A stretch of 64,000 nt of DNA. It comes from Tenodera sinensis (lineage: Eukaryota; Arthropoda; Insecta; Mantodea; Mantidae). Positions 32,331-42,898 of the stretch are shown here, in pieces. Positions within the stretch are counted from its first letter, which is position 1. The number at the start of each line of letters is the position of its first letter. The stretch is from assembly GCA_030765045.1 (NCBI GenBank), contig CM060963.1, forward strand, positions 119,789,735 to 119,853,734, in the 5' to 3' direction. The notes beneath the pieces were generated by a model. The model ran no database searches. It had not been told where the DNA came from and saw only the letters and a list, made by a program, of their open reading frames with translations. A program made the translations under genes and the position numbers.

Positions 32331-32459
32331 TTAGTGTTATTAATCGACTCATTTTCTACATCAATCTGTTTTTCTATTTTTAATCTATTTTATACTTTTG
32401 CATGAGGAGACAGCTTAAATAATGTACAGATGATAAACAAAAAGTGAATCTTCTTATAA

Positions 32460-33720
32460 CAGGTGATCCAAAAGACTGAACCGGCTGGGCTGTGTTTTGT
32501 CTGTAAGGGTCCCCTGCACTCATCACCAACTACCACTGTCAAGAACATCACAGATAAAATGATACAACATTTTTAAAACTACTTATAAAGGCTTCATTTA
32601 CCAATATAAATAAAGCAGATGCTGAAACTGGCCACCATCGTCCATACATTTTTGGCACCTCTTTAGGGAATTATCCATCACTCACTGTAGTTCACGTTCA
32701 GAAATGCTGGCCATTTCCTGATGGATATTTTGTTTTAATTCTTCCACAGTGTGTGAGTTTGTTTCATACACTTTATGCTTTAAGTTAGCCCAGATAGAAA
32801 TCACAGATTACTAATATGTGTCCTGAAACACTTTCAATTATTGTTCTCATCAAACAATTGGCCGTATGAGCTGTTGCAGAGGTTGTTGAAAAAAGGCAAA
32901 ATCACGCTTCCTGTCAGTTAATTCTCTAAAAAAAAGAGGGCAAAATTGTATTCATTGTATCTACAGGCGTGAACTGTTGACTCAAAAAAAATTGGGCCTA
33001 TAACTCTTTCTCCACTAATGGCGCACCATACACCAATTTTTTCATTATGAAGGGGTATCTCATGAACAATATTAGGTTTCTCAGAGATCTAATAACAATT
33101 ATTTAGTGTACACACATATCCATGAAGGTGGAACCAAACCTCATCCGTGAAAAATATTAAATGTGAGTCAATTTCGCCATTTTATACACTACTGAGAGTC
33201 CACTCAAAATGTGCGCCTAATTAGAGGAGGATCACCAGGTTGAAGAGCATGTGCCACAGTTATTTTATATGGTTTTAACTTCGGCAATTCAGTAGCTCTT
33301 TGCAAAGAGCCATAAGAAATGCCTGCCTGTTGTAAAAGATGCCTAAGCGAATTTTGGGGGGAATTCTCCAAAAGATGACCAATGTTGTCTAATGTTTCTT
33401 CGGTAAGAACCGTAAGCTGTCTTTTGGATTTCTGATCTGAACACTTCCTGTGGCTTGAAATTTATTGTAGTTTATGGATTGTCGTGCAGCCAGGAAGTTT
33501 TACACCTGGAAATCTTTCTGCAAATCGCACTTGCACCTGGCGAGCTAAGTTAACACATATGAATCGTAAATAAATACATGCTGTGCAGTAGAAAGCAAAT
33601 GCTGAGCCATAATACACTTTGTGGTTAAGTACAGGACTAAATAATAAAGCACACTGGTAATAATGCAGCCGCACGATATCATGTCAGCTCAATACTGATT
33701 GTGAGCAGAGCAGAGAAAAA
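32460..33720 (-). pseudogene. DUF4817-type transposase, nearly full-length but degenerate
   Basis: Minus-strand scraps appear in order. The HTH segment VQVRFAERFPGVKLPGCTTI is at about 33470-33560. The linker LTEETLDNIGHLLENSPQNS and ATELPKLKPYKITVAHAL lies at 33230-33440. Broken DDE sequence spans 32980-33230, and the C-terminus VYETNSHTVEELKQNIHQEM is at about 32700-32770. Many stops and frame changes make it dead. A possible terminus is at 32459 (aggtgatccaaaagactga); the right end is not defined. Fourth relic of this family in the window. Confidence 0.7.
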
Positions 33721-34179
33721 TAAGTCATGCTCGTGACCTTGTGTATATCAGCTGCTGTTATCGTGTTTCTGTCTGCACAGTGGAAAAACACTGCACAGCA
33801 GTTTCTATGTATTTGGATCTCTCTGTAGAACTGTTTGTTAGATGGTTACTCAAACTAATTATGTATATTTTAATACAGAAAAGTCGGAATACTGGACCTA
33901 TACAGTAGCTTAAAAAATTTAATTTTTTCACAGAATCATATACAGGTCGCACGTTACTTCTTGACGAATGAAAATTTTATATGAAAGGTTGGATGCGAGT
34001 CATTACTCACCATTTGCAGGAACGCTGGCATGGAGCGGAGGTACAGTCTGCAGTGAGATGATGTGCCTTTACGCACATGCTTCTGAGCTGAAGTAGCACA
34101 ACACTCAAATCAATTTACACACTTCCAGTAATATTAGTCACACGTATTATACACTATAAGCTCTATAACTGTTTCCACT

Positions 34180-36257
34180 TAACATTCTTGCATTTCTTCT
34201 ATTCCCGACATTTCTCCCTCATCTGAATTGCTGTTATTTTCGTTATCTTCGTTGCTGGTTCCCATTCCATTGTCTTGGATAATAATTTGCTCAGTCCTTT
34301 CTTCCACAATGGCATCTTTATCACAGTATTCTTGTTCAATTTCTTCGACATGACGGCATGCCTTTTCCCATTCTATTTGTCCAACTTCTTCAAATCTTTG
34401 CCTGCAGAGGTTTTTAACATATTTTAATTTAAATTTAGTAAATCTGTGTATCTCCTACGTCATTTTAAAAATATCTTAGATGAGAAGGGGCTCAAAATGA
34501 TTTATTATGGAGTTATATACCCATATTTACTGTATGCGATAGAAATTTGGGGCTGTGCTGCTGCAACCCATATGGAAAGGTTATTTAGATTGCAAAAACG
34601 GGCAGTCAGATTGATTTTCAATATGAACTCTCGTGAATCATGTAGGGGAATATTTAAGGATAAGCAGATATTAACATTGTATTCTCTGCATGTCTATAAA
34701 GTTGTAACCTATGCAGTTCAGAAACAAAACCTAAAAAATAGCAATATCCATAGTCACTACACCCGACACAATGATGATTATTTTCAGCAGAGATTTAGTA
34801 AAACTATTTCAAAAAAGGATCCTAATGTCATGGGTTTAATGCTTCATGCAAAACTACCTGCATATTTAAAATGTTCTAAAGGTAAACAATTTGAGACTGC
34901 TCTGAAAAAATATTTGATAACAAAGACATTGTACAGTATCAATGAACTATAATAATGTCCATATTGAAATTACAGACCCTCTGTGTAAATCACAAATGAT
35001 AGCTATAGTAATATGTGTAACCATTAGGTTGTCCATCTCTGTAATACAAATTATAAATATAAATGTGTGACAATGTCAGAAACTGTATTGCAGTCTATTG
35101 ACAATAAAGAATTTAATTAATTAATAATTTAAATGTTACATTTCTAGCAGCTACCCATTGCTTTACGTCTCCCCATACTAACTCAATGGGATTCAGATCT
35201 GGGTGGTACGGTGGAAGTCTTAAAGTTGTGTTCGGCCAATATTTGATCAATCAAATATTTCTTCTGGGCCGGCTTATTGGCTAAGATTAAGTCATACAAA
35301 TGTGTCTTCGTGCTGTGCTCATCAAATGGAATGTTGTGATTTTGCAGCCAGGACTGCACATCTTTTTTTAAAGAATTTGATGTTGGAGGTTTGTCTAACT
35401 GTGCATTATGGTAGGACGCATTGTCAATTACTAAAACAGAGTTAGGGGGTAAATTTGGAATTAACATTGTACGAAGCCACTTGATATAGTTTTCAGTGTT
35501 CATTTCTTTATGAAAGTCTCCTGTTTTCTGCTGGGATCTGTAAATAAGGAGAGCGTTTGGTATGAATCCAAACCTTCCACCTGCATGCACTATAATGAGT
35601 CGTTCCCCTTTAGATACAGGTGCCATGAAACCTGAAGTACTGTCATCAGACCAACTTTTTGGAACAGTGTGACTGCTATGTATATAAGTCTCATCTTCGT
35701 AAACTATTGGGCATCCTTCAGCTCTGTATTTACGGAGATAAGATAGGTCTCGCGCAAAGAACGAATATTATGACTTTCAATCAGAACACACCTTTTATTT
35801 CTAGTCTTTCTCCACTTAAAGCCCAATTTTTTAATCACAATTCGAAGGCTAGTGAGTTTACCTTGAAAACTGATGGTCTTTCGCAATTTTTGTAATAGTC
35901 TTTTTAATGTAGGTGCAGTCTTTTCCGCAGCATAGAAATTGTATACAGTGCGTCGAATTACACACTTGTCGAAATCATCGATTTCAGTAATTCTTTTGGG
36001 GGCGGCATGCTTCTTTCCCAGTGTACCAAAAGAAGTTCCTTCCTCTTCATGTTTTCGTTTCTCTCCCACAATTCTGTGAACTGAACTGTGCAATATCTTG
36101 GTGGCTGCAGCAACTCTTTCTTGCACCATCTGAATTTCTTTGAAGTACACTGTTTGGCTTCTTCCTTCATATACTCATAAACATTGGCAATAATCTCGCA
36201 ACTTTGACTATGCAGAGTTTTTCCGTTTATTTTTGACAATGTAGGAGGCATTGTCAC
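34180..36257 (-). pseudogene. Mariner-like transposase, broken
   Basis: Frames run from the ATG at 36257 (MPPTLSKINGKTLHSQ). A second frame from about 36126 has helix-turn-helix-like sequence (VAAATKILHSSVHRIVGE). The DDE domain has the first Asp in VYEDETYIHSSH (about 35680), the second in VLVIDNASYHN (about 35420), and the third acid in YHPDLNPIELVWGDVK (about 35190). An acidic tail lies beyond the LINE insertion at 34190-34425. Frame breaks near 36130 and 35700 plus the insertion inactivate it. Reading continues in frame across the insertion point if one copy of the 10-bp duplication is counted. Confidence 0.83.
34435..35124 (+). mobile_element. CR1-like LINE, 5'-truncated insertion in transposase
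   Basis: The fragment sits between 10-bp duplications taatttaaat (34425-34434 and 35125-35134). Its frame to 34952 encodes the RT C-terminal region (MIYYGVIYPYLLYAIEIWGC, then KRAVRLIFNMNSRESCRGIF), as in the element at 52-56 kb. The 3' end is gacaataaagaatttaatt. It is younger than the mariner-like element it interrupts. Confidence 0.85.
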
Positions 36258-36488
36258 GAGTTAGTAACACGTAACTATGTAATTAACTAGCACTGTTATA
36301 AAACACTTGCATGCTACATCCGTACCGCACAAAACTTTTGCAGTCGACTGTATACACAAACGTGACAGAGGAAAACAGAGGTGTCTGTTATCGTAGCATA
36401 AACATTTGCTGACCTGTTTATTAAGGGTAGGCAAGCTGACTGGATTTCTGCTCAAGGTCATTCGTCAAGAACAAACGCACAACCTATA

Positions 36489-37018
36489 CTAGTCAATTAT
36501 ATACATTAATCACAAAAATGCTGTTATAATTTAGACCTTATGGTAGAAATCATGTAACTTCAAGCTTATGAATTGTTTAAAGCACGCTGGAAACTCATTA
36601 TTTAGAACTACCTCTTCCCCACAACTGCCATTAGTTTCATTAGATACAACCATGACCTTGCCTGACCATATAACACATACACAGCAATAATGTTCCAAAA
36701 ATATTGATGGCTTACCCAATATTCCTACTGTTTTGTGCTGCAAGAGCAAGAATACATAATGTACAAATGAATAAGTAAATCTTACATGAGTACCAAGAAA
36801 ATGTAACATATTAAAGAGAAAATGTACAACAAAAGATGTATAATTCAGCTATACAGAAGTTCAGGCTACGAGCAACACAAACCAGCTGTACTTCGCATCA
36901 CATATTTGGGCATGTAGTGTTGCAACATTGTGGCAGGCTTTACAAACTCTTTTCACGTTATAATGCTCTGGTGACATTGCTTCCACTTTCCCTAATAATA
37001 CAGCACACTAATGTGAAA
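36489..37018. other. Intron sequence, no feature seen
   Basis: Sequence between the mariner-like element and Gypsy-A copy 2. No conserved frame. Confidence 0.5.
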
Positions 37019-37119
37019 GAGTTGAGACAGAATATTAGACTCCAATAGAAAATCGTTCATATAAATGTTTGTTAAAAGTGTATAAATTTCTAGTTCTTGT
37101 TTGGGTGTTTGGGTGTATC

Positions 37120-37870
37120 AGGGACAAGGCGTTAGAATGGCTCAGGTTAACACTAGCTGGTCATGAGTCGTATAGCTCATTCAGAAATTTATTCCTATCA
37201 AGGTATTGGGGCCCAGCTAAGCAAAACCAAACTAGGGTAGAGCTAGCGACAGGTAGATACGATCCAACCAAAGGGTTATCGCTAGTCGATTATTTTATGA
37301 AAGTAGCCAACAAAGGAAAGCTATTAGACCCCAACTTGTCGGAAGCAGAACTAATTACCAGCATAACAAGACATTTCCCAGACACAGTGAGAACAGGATT
37401 AATTGTTGCGAGGCCAGTAGATTTTGCAGATATGATAGAATTGCTGACAGCCTTCAAAACACAAAATAGTCGGCCTAATGAGCATAGACATAGGAACGGT
37501 CACCCAAACTCACCCATCTTAAACCGGAGCACGGCTACGAACAACCAGAGTGAGGGAGAACATAGAAATACTAGGAGCACCCATGAAAGGGGGAGAGGGG
37601 CACACCATTTCCCACAACCACATAATCATGGCGAGAGGATGGAGAACACAAGACAGCGGTACCACGACACAATACCGAGGGGTGAATCGAGATACAGAAC
37701 GCATAGATATGATCGTGGAAGACCAGGAGACCGTACCCATCAAGTGAAACATATACGATTCTGTAGGGAATACTTGAATAGCCAAAGGCCGTCATACAAT
37801 AGGGGTTCACGTCAAAGGGGCAGAAACCAATGGAACACCGACAATGTAAGACAACAGGAACAGTATTCTC
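37120..37870 (+). pseudogene. Gypsy-A copy 2 gag fragment
   Basis: The frame encodes the capsid region ALEWLRLTLAGHESYSSF through KVANKGKLLDPNLSEAEL and the Arg/His-rich tail RGRGAHHFPQPHNHGE. It ends in RQQEQ before the deletion joint at about 37865. The stop at 37918-37920 is reached in the wrong frame of RNase H. About 95% similar to copy 1. Confidence 0.85.
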
Positions 37871-39565
37871 CTGGAACGACCGGATCCAAATTCACCTTTT
37901 CTAATATACACCGATGCTAGTGCGCACTCATATGGAGCAATCTTAGCACAAGAAGATGCAGATGGCAACAAACATGTGATTGCCACAGCTTCTAGATTTT
38001 TAAACAAGATAGAAGCCAATGCCTGCATAACCAAATTAGAAATAGGTGCAATCCATTTTGCGTTACAAAAGTTCAGACAATATATATATCATTATAAAAT
38101 AATTATATATACAGATCACGTAAGCCTGTCCTTCATTCAAAAATGCAAGCTAACCAACTCCAAAATCTCAAGGTACATACATGAGATAACATCACACGAC
38201 ATAGAGGTCAAACATATCCCGGGGAAGGAGAACATCTTTAGTGACTTATTGTCAAGGTTAAGGTCGGAGAGTCACATACCCGAGACGATATACAATCCAC
38301 ACCATGAAATTAAAATCATGCAGATAAATAGCAAAGAAAGCAACGAAATCTTACAAGACTTCAAAAACATAGCGAAGCTACAACAAGAAGACCCTGAATT
38401 GAAGAGGCTATTCGACAAGGCTCCAGACATAATACCAAAATTGGAAGCCAAGATAGGCAAATTTAGGAACATCCTATTTAAATTGCATGGTCGCGACGTA
38501 AGGAAGTGGAAAATGATGGTACCAAATTCCTTACAGGACAGGGTCATTTTGGCATTCCACCACTCGATGCTTCACTCTGGTACTGAGAGAACAATGCTTG
38601 CAATTGAGGAAGTATTGTACATCAAACATCTTGGCAAGAAAGTCAGGAAGTTAATTTCCTCATGCGACCTATGTCAGAAGGCCAAGCCAATAAATGTAAG
38701 ATACGATGTCGTTCCACAATCCATCGTGAGGAACGAGAAAAATGCATTGGTGTGTATTGACGAGCATGGAGAGCTACCAAGGGGGAAAGATGGAAACAGA
38801 GACATCTTTGTCATGTTTGATGTTTTCACGAAATTCACCAAAATATACCCCATTAAAAACATTAAAAGCAGAACTTGCCTAGATAAAATCGTCAAGGACT
38901 ACATCCCAAAATATGGGAGGATAAAATGTATTCTATCGGACAATGCAACAATGCATAAGAGTAAGTTATTCCAAAACACCTTAGAAACATTAGGAATAAA
39001 ATTGTACTATTCCTCAGCGTATTATCCCCAAGGAAACCCGACTGAGAGAATCATGAGGGATATAAGTATTTATTTCCGTCTACTCTGCCACAGAGACCAC
39101 ACTTCCTGGACGGAAAAATGCGGATACATAGAGGAGGTGATTAACCATTCGGTGAACCCCACGACCAAGTTCGCCCCAATCGAATTGATGACCAACACGA
39201 AACCCAAGAGATTGACAATTGACATTGACACTACAATGGCTGCCCAAAGAGAATTATCAGAGAAGGAAAAATGTCAATTGGCATTCAGAAGATTACAGCA
39301 AAAGGCTGAAAAAGGGAGGAACAAGGTAAAAAGATTCGTCAGGAAATGGTCCCCACAAATTGGAGAAAAAGTGCTCTTAAAAAGTCACAAAGCATCCAAG
39401 GCATCTGAGAAAAGATCTGGAAAGATGGAGCTATTGTATACTGGACCACTGGTCATAACAAAACAGCTGGGCGACCACACGTATGAGCTACAGAATACAA
39501 ATGGCAAGTTGGTAGGAAGATACCATAAAAATAAATTAAAGCCATACAAAGAAAGGACCAAATAG
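37868..39565 (+). CDS. Gypsy-A copy 2 RNase H-integrase (open frame)
   Basis: The ATG-initiated frame at 37976-39565 (529 codons) is uninterrupted; coding similarity starts at the deletion joint. It encodes RNase H (IYTDHVSLSFIQ, HIPGKENIFSDLLSRL) and the HHCC zinc domain (HHSMLHSGTER ... CDLCQKAK). The integrase core keeps D (VCIDEHGEL), D (ILSDNATMHKS) and E (NPTERIMRD). The C-terminal domain ends KLKPYKERTK. Integrase inserts element cDNA. Retention of this frame after loss of RT may be chance or recent origin. Confidence 0.9.
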   Translation, partial: LLERPDPNSPFLIYTDASAHSYGAILAQEDADGNKHVIATASRFLNKIEANACITKLEIGAIHFALQKFRQYIYHYKIIIYTDHVSLSFIQKCKLTNSKISRYIHEITSHDIEVKHIPGKENIFSDLLSRLRSESHIPETIYNPHHEIKIMQINSKESNEILQDFKNIAKLQQEDPELKRLFDKAPDIIPKLEAKIGKFRNILFKLHGRDVRKWKMMVPNSLQDRVILAFHHSMLHSGTERTMLAIEEVLYIKHLGKKVRKLISSCDLCQKAKPINVRYDVVPQSIVRNEKNALVCIDEHGELPRGKDGNRDIFVMFDVFTKFTKIYPIKNIKSRTCLDKIVKDYIPKYGRIKCILSDNATMHKSKLFQNTLETLGIKLYYSSAYYPQGNPTERIMRDISIYFRLLCHRDHTSWTEKCGYIEEVINHSVNPTTKFAPIELMTNTKPKRLTIDIDTTMAAQRELSEKEKCQLAFRRLQQKAEKGRNKVKRFVRKWSPQIGEKVLLKSHKASKASEKRSGKMELLYTGPLVITKQLGDHTYELQNTNGKLVGRYHKNKLKPYKERTK

Positions 39566-40838
39566 TCTTTGCCAACAAATGTGTAAGGCAGGAGTAGTAG
39601 AGATGAAGGAAGATAACAATTTTTAATGGGTTACTTATAGAAAATTATGTTCAGATTAGGAATTACAACAAGGAAGAAAACCAACACAGTCATTGGCTAT
39701 ATCGACCACAAAGAGTATTGTCAACAAAGACAGATGAGGACACTGATTGTCATTAAATAAATGAATTATAGCGACGGAAGATAGTATGTTTTTGACATAA
39801 GGATGTCAGGGACAAAAATAAAAAGGAATCAATTATGATGACAAAGATATAATATTTCGACACAAAGATGTCGAGAGTAAATGGAGAAGAAAAATAATAC
39901 AATTACAGAATAATTATAAGTATAGAAGTTTTCTCTTATAGAAATAAGAGACAAAGAAGTGACAATTAGTGGAGTAAGGAAAACCATAATCAGAAAAACA
40001 ATGCCCATGAATTAAGATGGATATAGCCAATGCTAAGCTCGAAGAAATGTTGAACAAAACAATAATGAATAATAACCCAATTAAGAAAAATAGTACCATT
40101 AGTAACATCAGAGTTTAAGGACCGACTCAATGACCTGCCTATACATAAGCTTATAAGACAAAGAAGGCAAAGAACTGAATAAAATATTGCCATAAACATG
40201 ATCATAATCATTAGCTCAAAATTTGTATCCTGTTTTTCTCTCCTCATAGCAATGAATACAAGTCAAAAACCACATAATAAACCATGATACACTTAAATTA
40301 TATTTGTGTCAATGTCAAATGTACAATAACTGAGTATGTGTTGTATAAGAACTGAATATGTGTTGTACAATAACTGAATATGTATTGTATGATAACTGGA
40401 TATATTGTGTAATAACTGGATATGTTGAGTAATAACTAAATGTGTTGTACAAAAACTGAATATGCATTGTGTAATAACTGAATATGTATTGTATAATGAC
40501 AGAACATATGTGGTATGATAGCTGGATATATTGTACAATAACTGAATATGTATTGTATAATAATTGGACATGTGTAATAACCAAATGTGTTGCACAATAA
40601 CTGAATATGTATTGTATAATAACTGAATGTATTGTGTAGTAATTGAATATGTGAAATTTATAAAGACATGCTGTATCATGCCAAAACAAAAGACAAAGAC
40701 AAACAGTGAAGAAGACTGTAAAGAAAAAAAAAAAAAAATTGTACAAAGTGATTGAATCAGAGGAGTAGGGAGAAGTATTGTATTGTGTTTCAAGATTGTA
40801 AATATAGGTGACAACTTGAAAAACAAAACAAGGGGCAT
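39566..40838 (+). other. Gypsy-A copy 2, 3' non-coding region
   Basis: Homologous to 10606-11584 but longer because of the minisatellite at 40325-40660. Frames on the minus strand are repeats read as Tyr/Ile/Ser-rich peptides, not genes. Confidence 0.75.
40325..40660. repeat. Minisatellite, 17-20 bp unit
   Basis: About 17 variant copies of aataactgaatatgtattgt in tandem (variants include aactggatatattgtgt and ataaccaaatgtgttg). The corresponding position in Gypsy-A copy 1 has a single attcagttaccacaac-like unit, so the array expanded in this copy or its source. Confidence 0.85.
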
Positions 40839-40935
40839 ATGAGACAGAATATTAGACCCCAATAGAAAATCGTTCATATAAATGTTTGTTAAAAGTGTAT
40901 AAATTTCTAGTTCTTGTTTGGGTGTATCAGGGACT

Positions 40936-42600
40936 TATTTTTAATATTCAGGATAGCCAATGTTTTCTTGTTACTAGATAGTCTGTTGTGTTCAACCAAT
41001 AAAAACTATTTGCGCGGATGAATACAAAAATGGCGGTGTGTCGTACCAAAGCGACGCCAAGGACTAATTTCATTAGCGTCTGTATGCTCAAGATGATAAG
41101 ACGTGTTTTTTGGTAGTGTGTGAACATGGAACTTTCACCAAACTTTTATCCAGTGTAGATTCTACCAAATCATTTAATTGTGAAGGTCTTTGATTATTTA
41201 ATATGGTGCTGAGAGTGTAAAATAACGAAGTGTTAATGAATAAATATGTTATGATAAAGGAACATTGATTTATGCATTCCATTCTGTAACCACGACCCTG
41301 TAGATAGGAATCGCGTCTGCTATCACAGTATTTCATCTTTCTGGGAAGAACATTATTCTGGCTGCTATATGTGTTAATAATAATCTTTTTAAAAACTGCA
41401 CCAGAGTTAACACACTTTAACCTCCAACTATTCGGTCCTGAACAAGACGAACACGAAACATAACATAATAAGAGATGTGGCAACCATGTGCTCTGTATAC
41501 AGTTGCCATGTTGTATTTTAGCAGACGAAAACCAATTGAAAGTTTAGTAAACACGGTAAAAACAAAAGAAGCATGTTTCCAGTGTTACATCAGAACTGCT
41601 TGTACACTTAGTCACTTTTATTATTTAAAAAAAAAAAAAGAACAAACTTTCATGGCTAAACCTGGCAATGATGCAACCTATCCCCATCTCATCCACACCA
41701 TTCCCTTTATCCTACCTGCTATTTCTGGTTTGTATTGCTCGTAGCCTGAACTTCTGTACACTATTGATGGAGAAAGTTCAATGCCTAAAAATATAAAATA
41801 TCTGCAAAAAACATAGAAGTGAATAATGTATGAGTTTCAACTGCATACTGACAGAGACAACTGACACCATTAAGGAAACAAACCCGTGAACAGCAAACAT
41901 ACAATATAGCATACAAATGAGTAAATGAATATATTTTGAACATGGAGACCACAAAAATGTGAAGTATTAATGAGAAAACAATTAAAAATATATATAATGG
42001 ACAAAATTCATTGCCTAAAAAGTTTAATGTATATCTGTGAAAATAGTACCAGTGAATAACATAAGGTTCAACTGTAATTATAACTTTTTTTAAAATATAT
42101 GATAAAGTATTTAAATTATGCATAATAATGATATAATTTTTTTTTTTAAGAGGAAGTCTGTATTTGGTACTGTATGATAGAGAGAACCATCCAATTCACC
42201 AACTTAGAAAAAACTATGAAAGAGTAAAGATGTTAGATGAAAATAAGTCTTGTTCACTAGTGTCTTATGAAATTATATTTCACAGTTAATGAATTGCTCC
42301 AAATAGCAAAGCAGAAGCATGCAATGTTATCTAATATCATATGCAGCACACAGTAGGATGGAGACCATTACAGATAGGCAGAGGCAGGTATTTATGGAGA
42401 TTAATCTTCTCACTTGTGTTTTTTAATATTGGTATAAGCGGATATTGATGGAGATTGTTTTACACTTTTGATGGAGATTGATGGAAATTGTAGGAAAATG
42501 AATTTATTTTTGTATTCGTATTAATATATTGGTATCTTTTTAATGGCTGAATTGAAATTATTAATATATTTACAATGCTGTGAATAGATTACCATGTAAA
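40936..42600. other. Intron sequence, no feature seen
   Basis: A+T-rich; an A homopolymer near 41627 and tgatggagattg phrases repeated three times at 42447-42489. No conserved frame. Confidence 0.5.
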
Positions 42601-42609
42601 GCATAAATT

Positions 42610-42780
42610 TACATTATCTTACTGCAAGGGAATATGGGAATGCAGTAGGCTTTGAGCGATAGTCAAATCCTTTGAAGCTTTGCACGGTCAAACAATAAAA
42701 AAGTGAATTGAGAAAAGTGCAAGTATTGCAAAACTCACACAAATAACAAGGAATATCTCCAAAATGGAGAAAAATAATTT
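42610..42780 (-). repeat. Dispersed repeat, inverted copy of 500-690
   Basis: Read on the minus strand it matches 500-690, sharing ggagatattccttgttat, gtgtgagttttg and ctcaaagcctactg. Confidence 0.65.
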
Positions 42781-42898
42781 GGACATGAATTTGTGTTTTA
42801 ACAAGGATATATGAATGGCAACCACAAGGTACCCAAGCTGAGCAGAACATTACTTCCACTTACTGGTGTTTTGCTCCTCACTGTAACTTTTCTATCTG

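Larger units (their letters stand above)
33943..36486 (-). mobile_element. Tc1/mariner-like transposon, interrupted
   Basis: A 29-bp imperfect terminal inverted repeat bounds the element: CAGGTCGCACG at the left and TAGGTTGTGCG read inward from the right, both continuing to CTTGACGAATGA. It is flanked by the mariner-type TA target duplication (33941-33942, 36487-36488). It carries one minus-strand transposase gene. Without the 690-bp LINE fragment at 34435-35124 its size is about 1.85 kb, normal for the superfamily. Confidence 0.85.
37019..40935 (+). mobile_element. Ty3/Gypsy family A, copy 2: internally deleted, with short termini
   Basis: Near-identical direct repeats of about 95 bp (37024-37123 and 40842-40935) bound the element; they start tgagacagaatattagac, the same start as the family-A LTR. 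Only the first part of the 450-bp LTR is present at both ends. The left repeat runs straight into capsid coding, so leader and gag N-terminus are missing. Protease and RT are also missing: gag joins RNase H directly near 37865. The purine tract acaaggggcata precedes the right terminus. Plus strand, opposite to copy 1. Confidence 0.83.

Noticed and set aside
40293..40877. 194- and 143-codon minus-strand frames rich in Tyr, Ile, Ser and Thr
   Set aside because: They are the minisatellite of Gypsy-A copy 2 read in frames without stops; the peptide repeats simply follow the DNA repeat.
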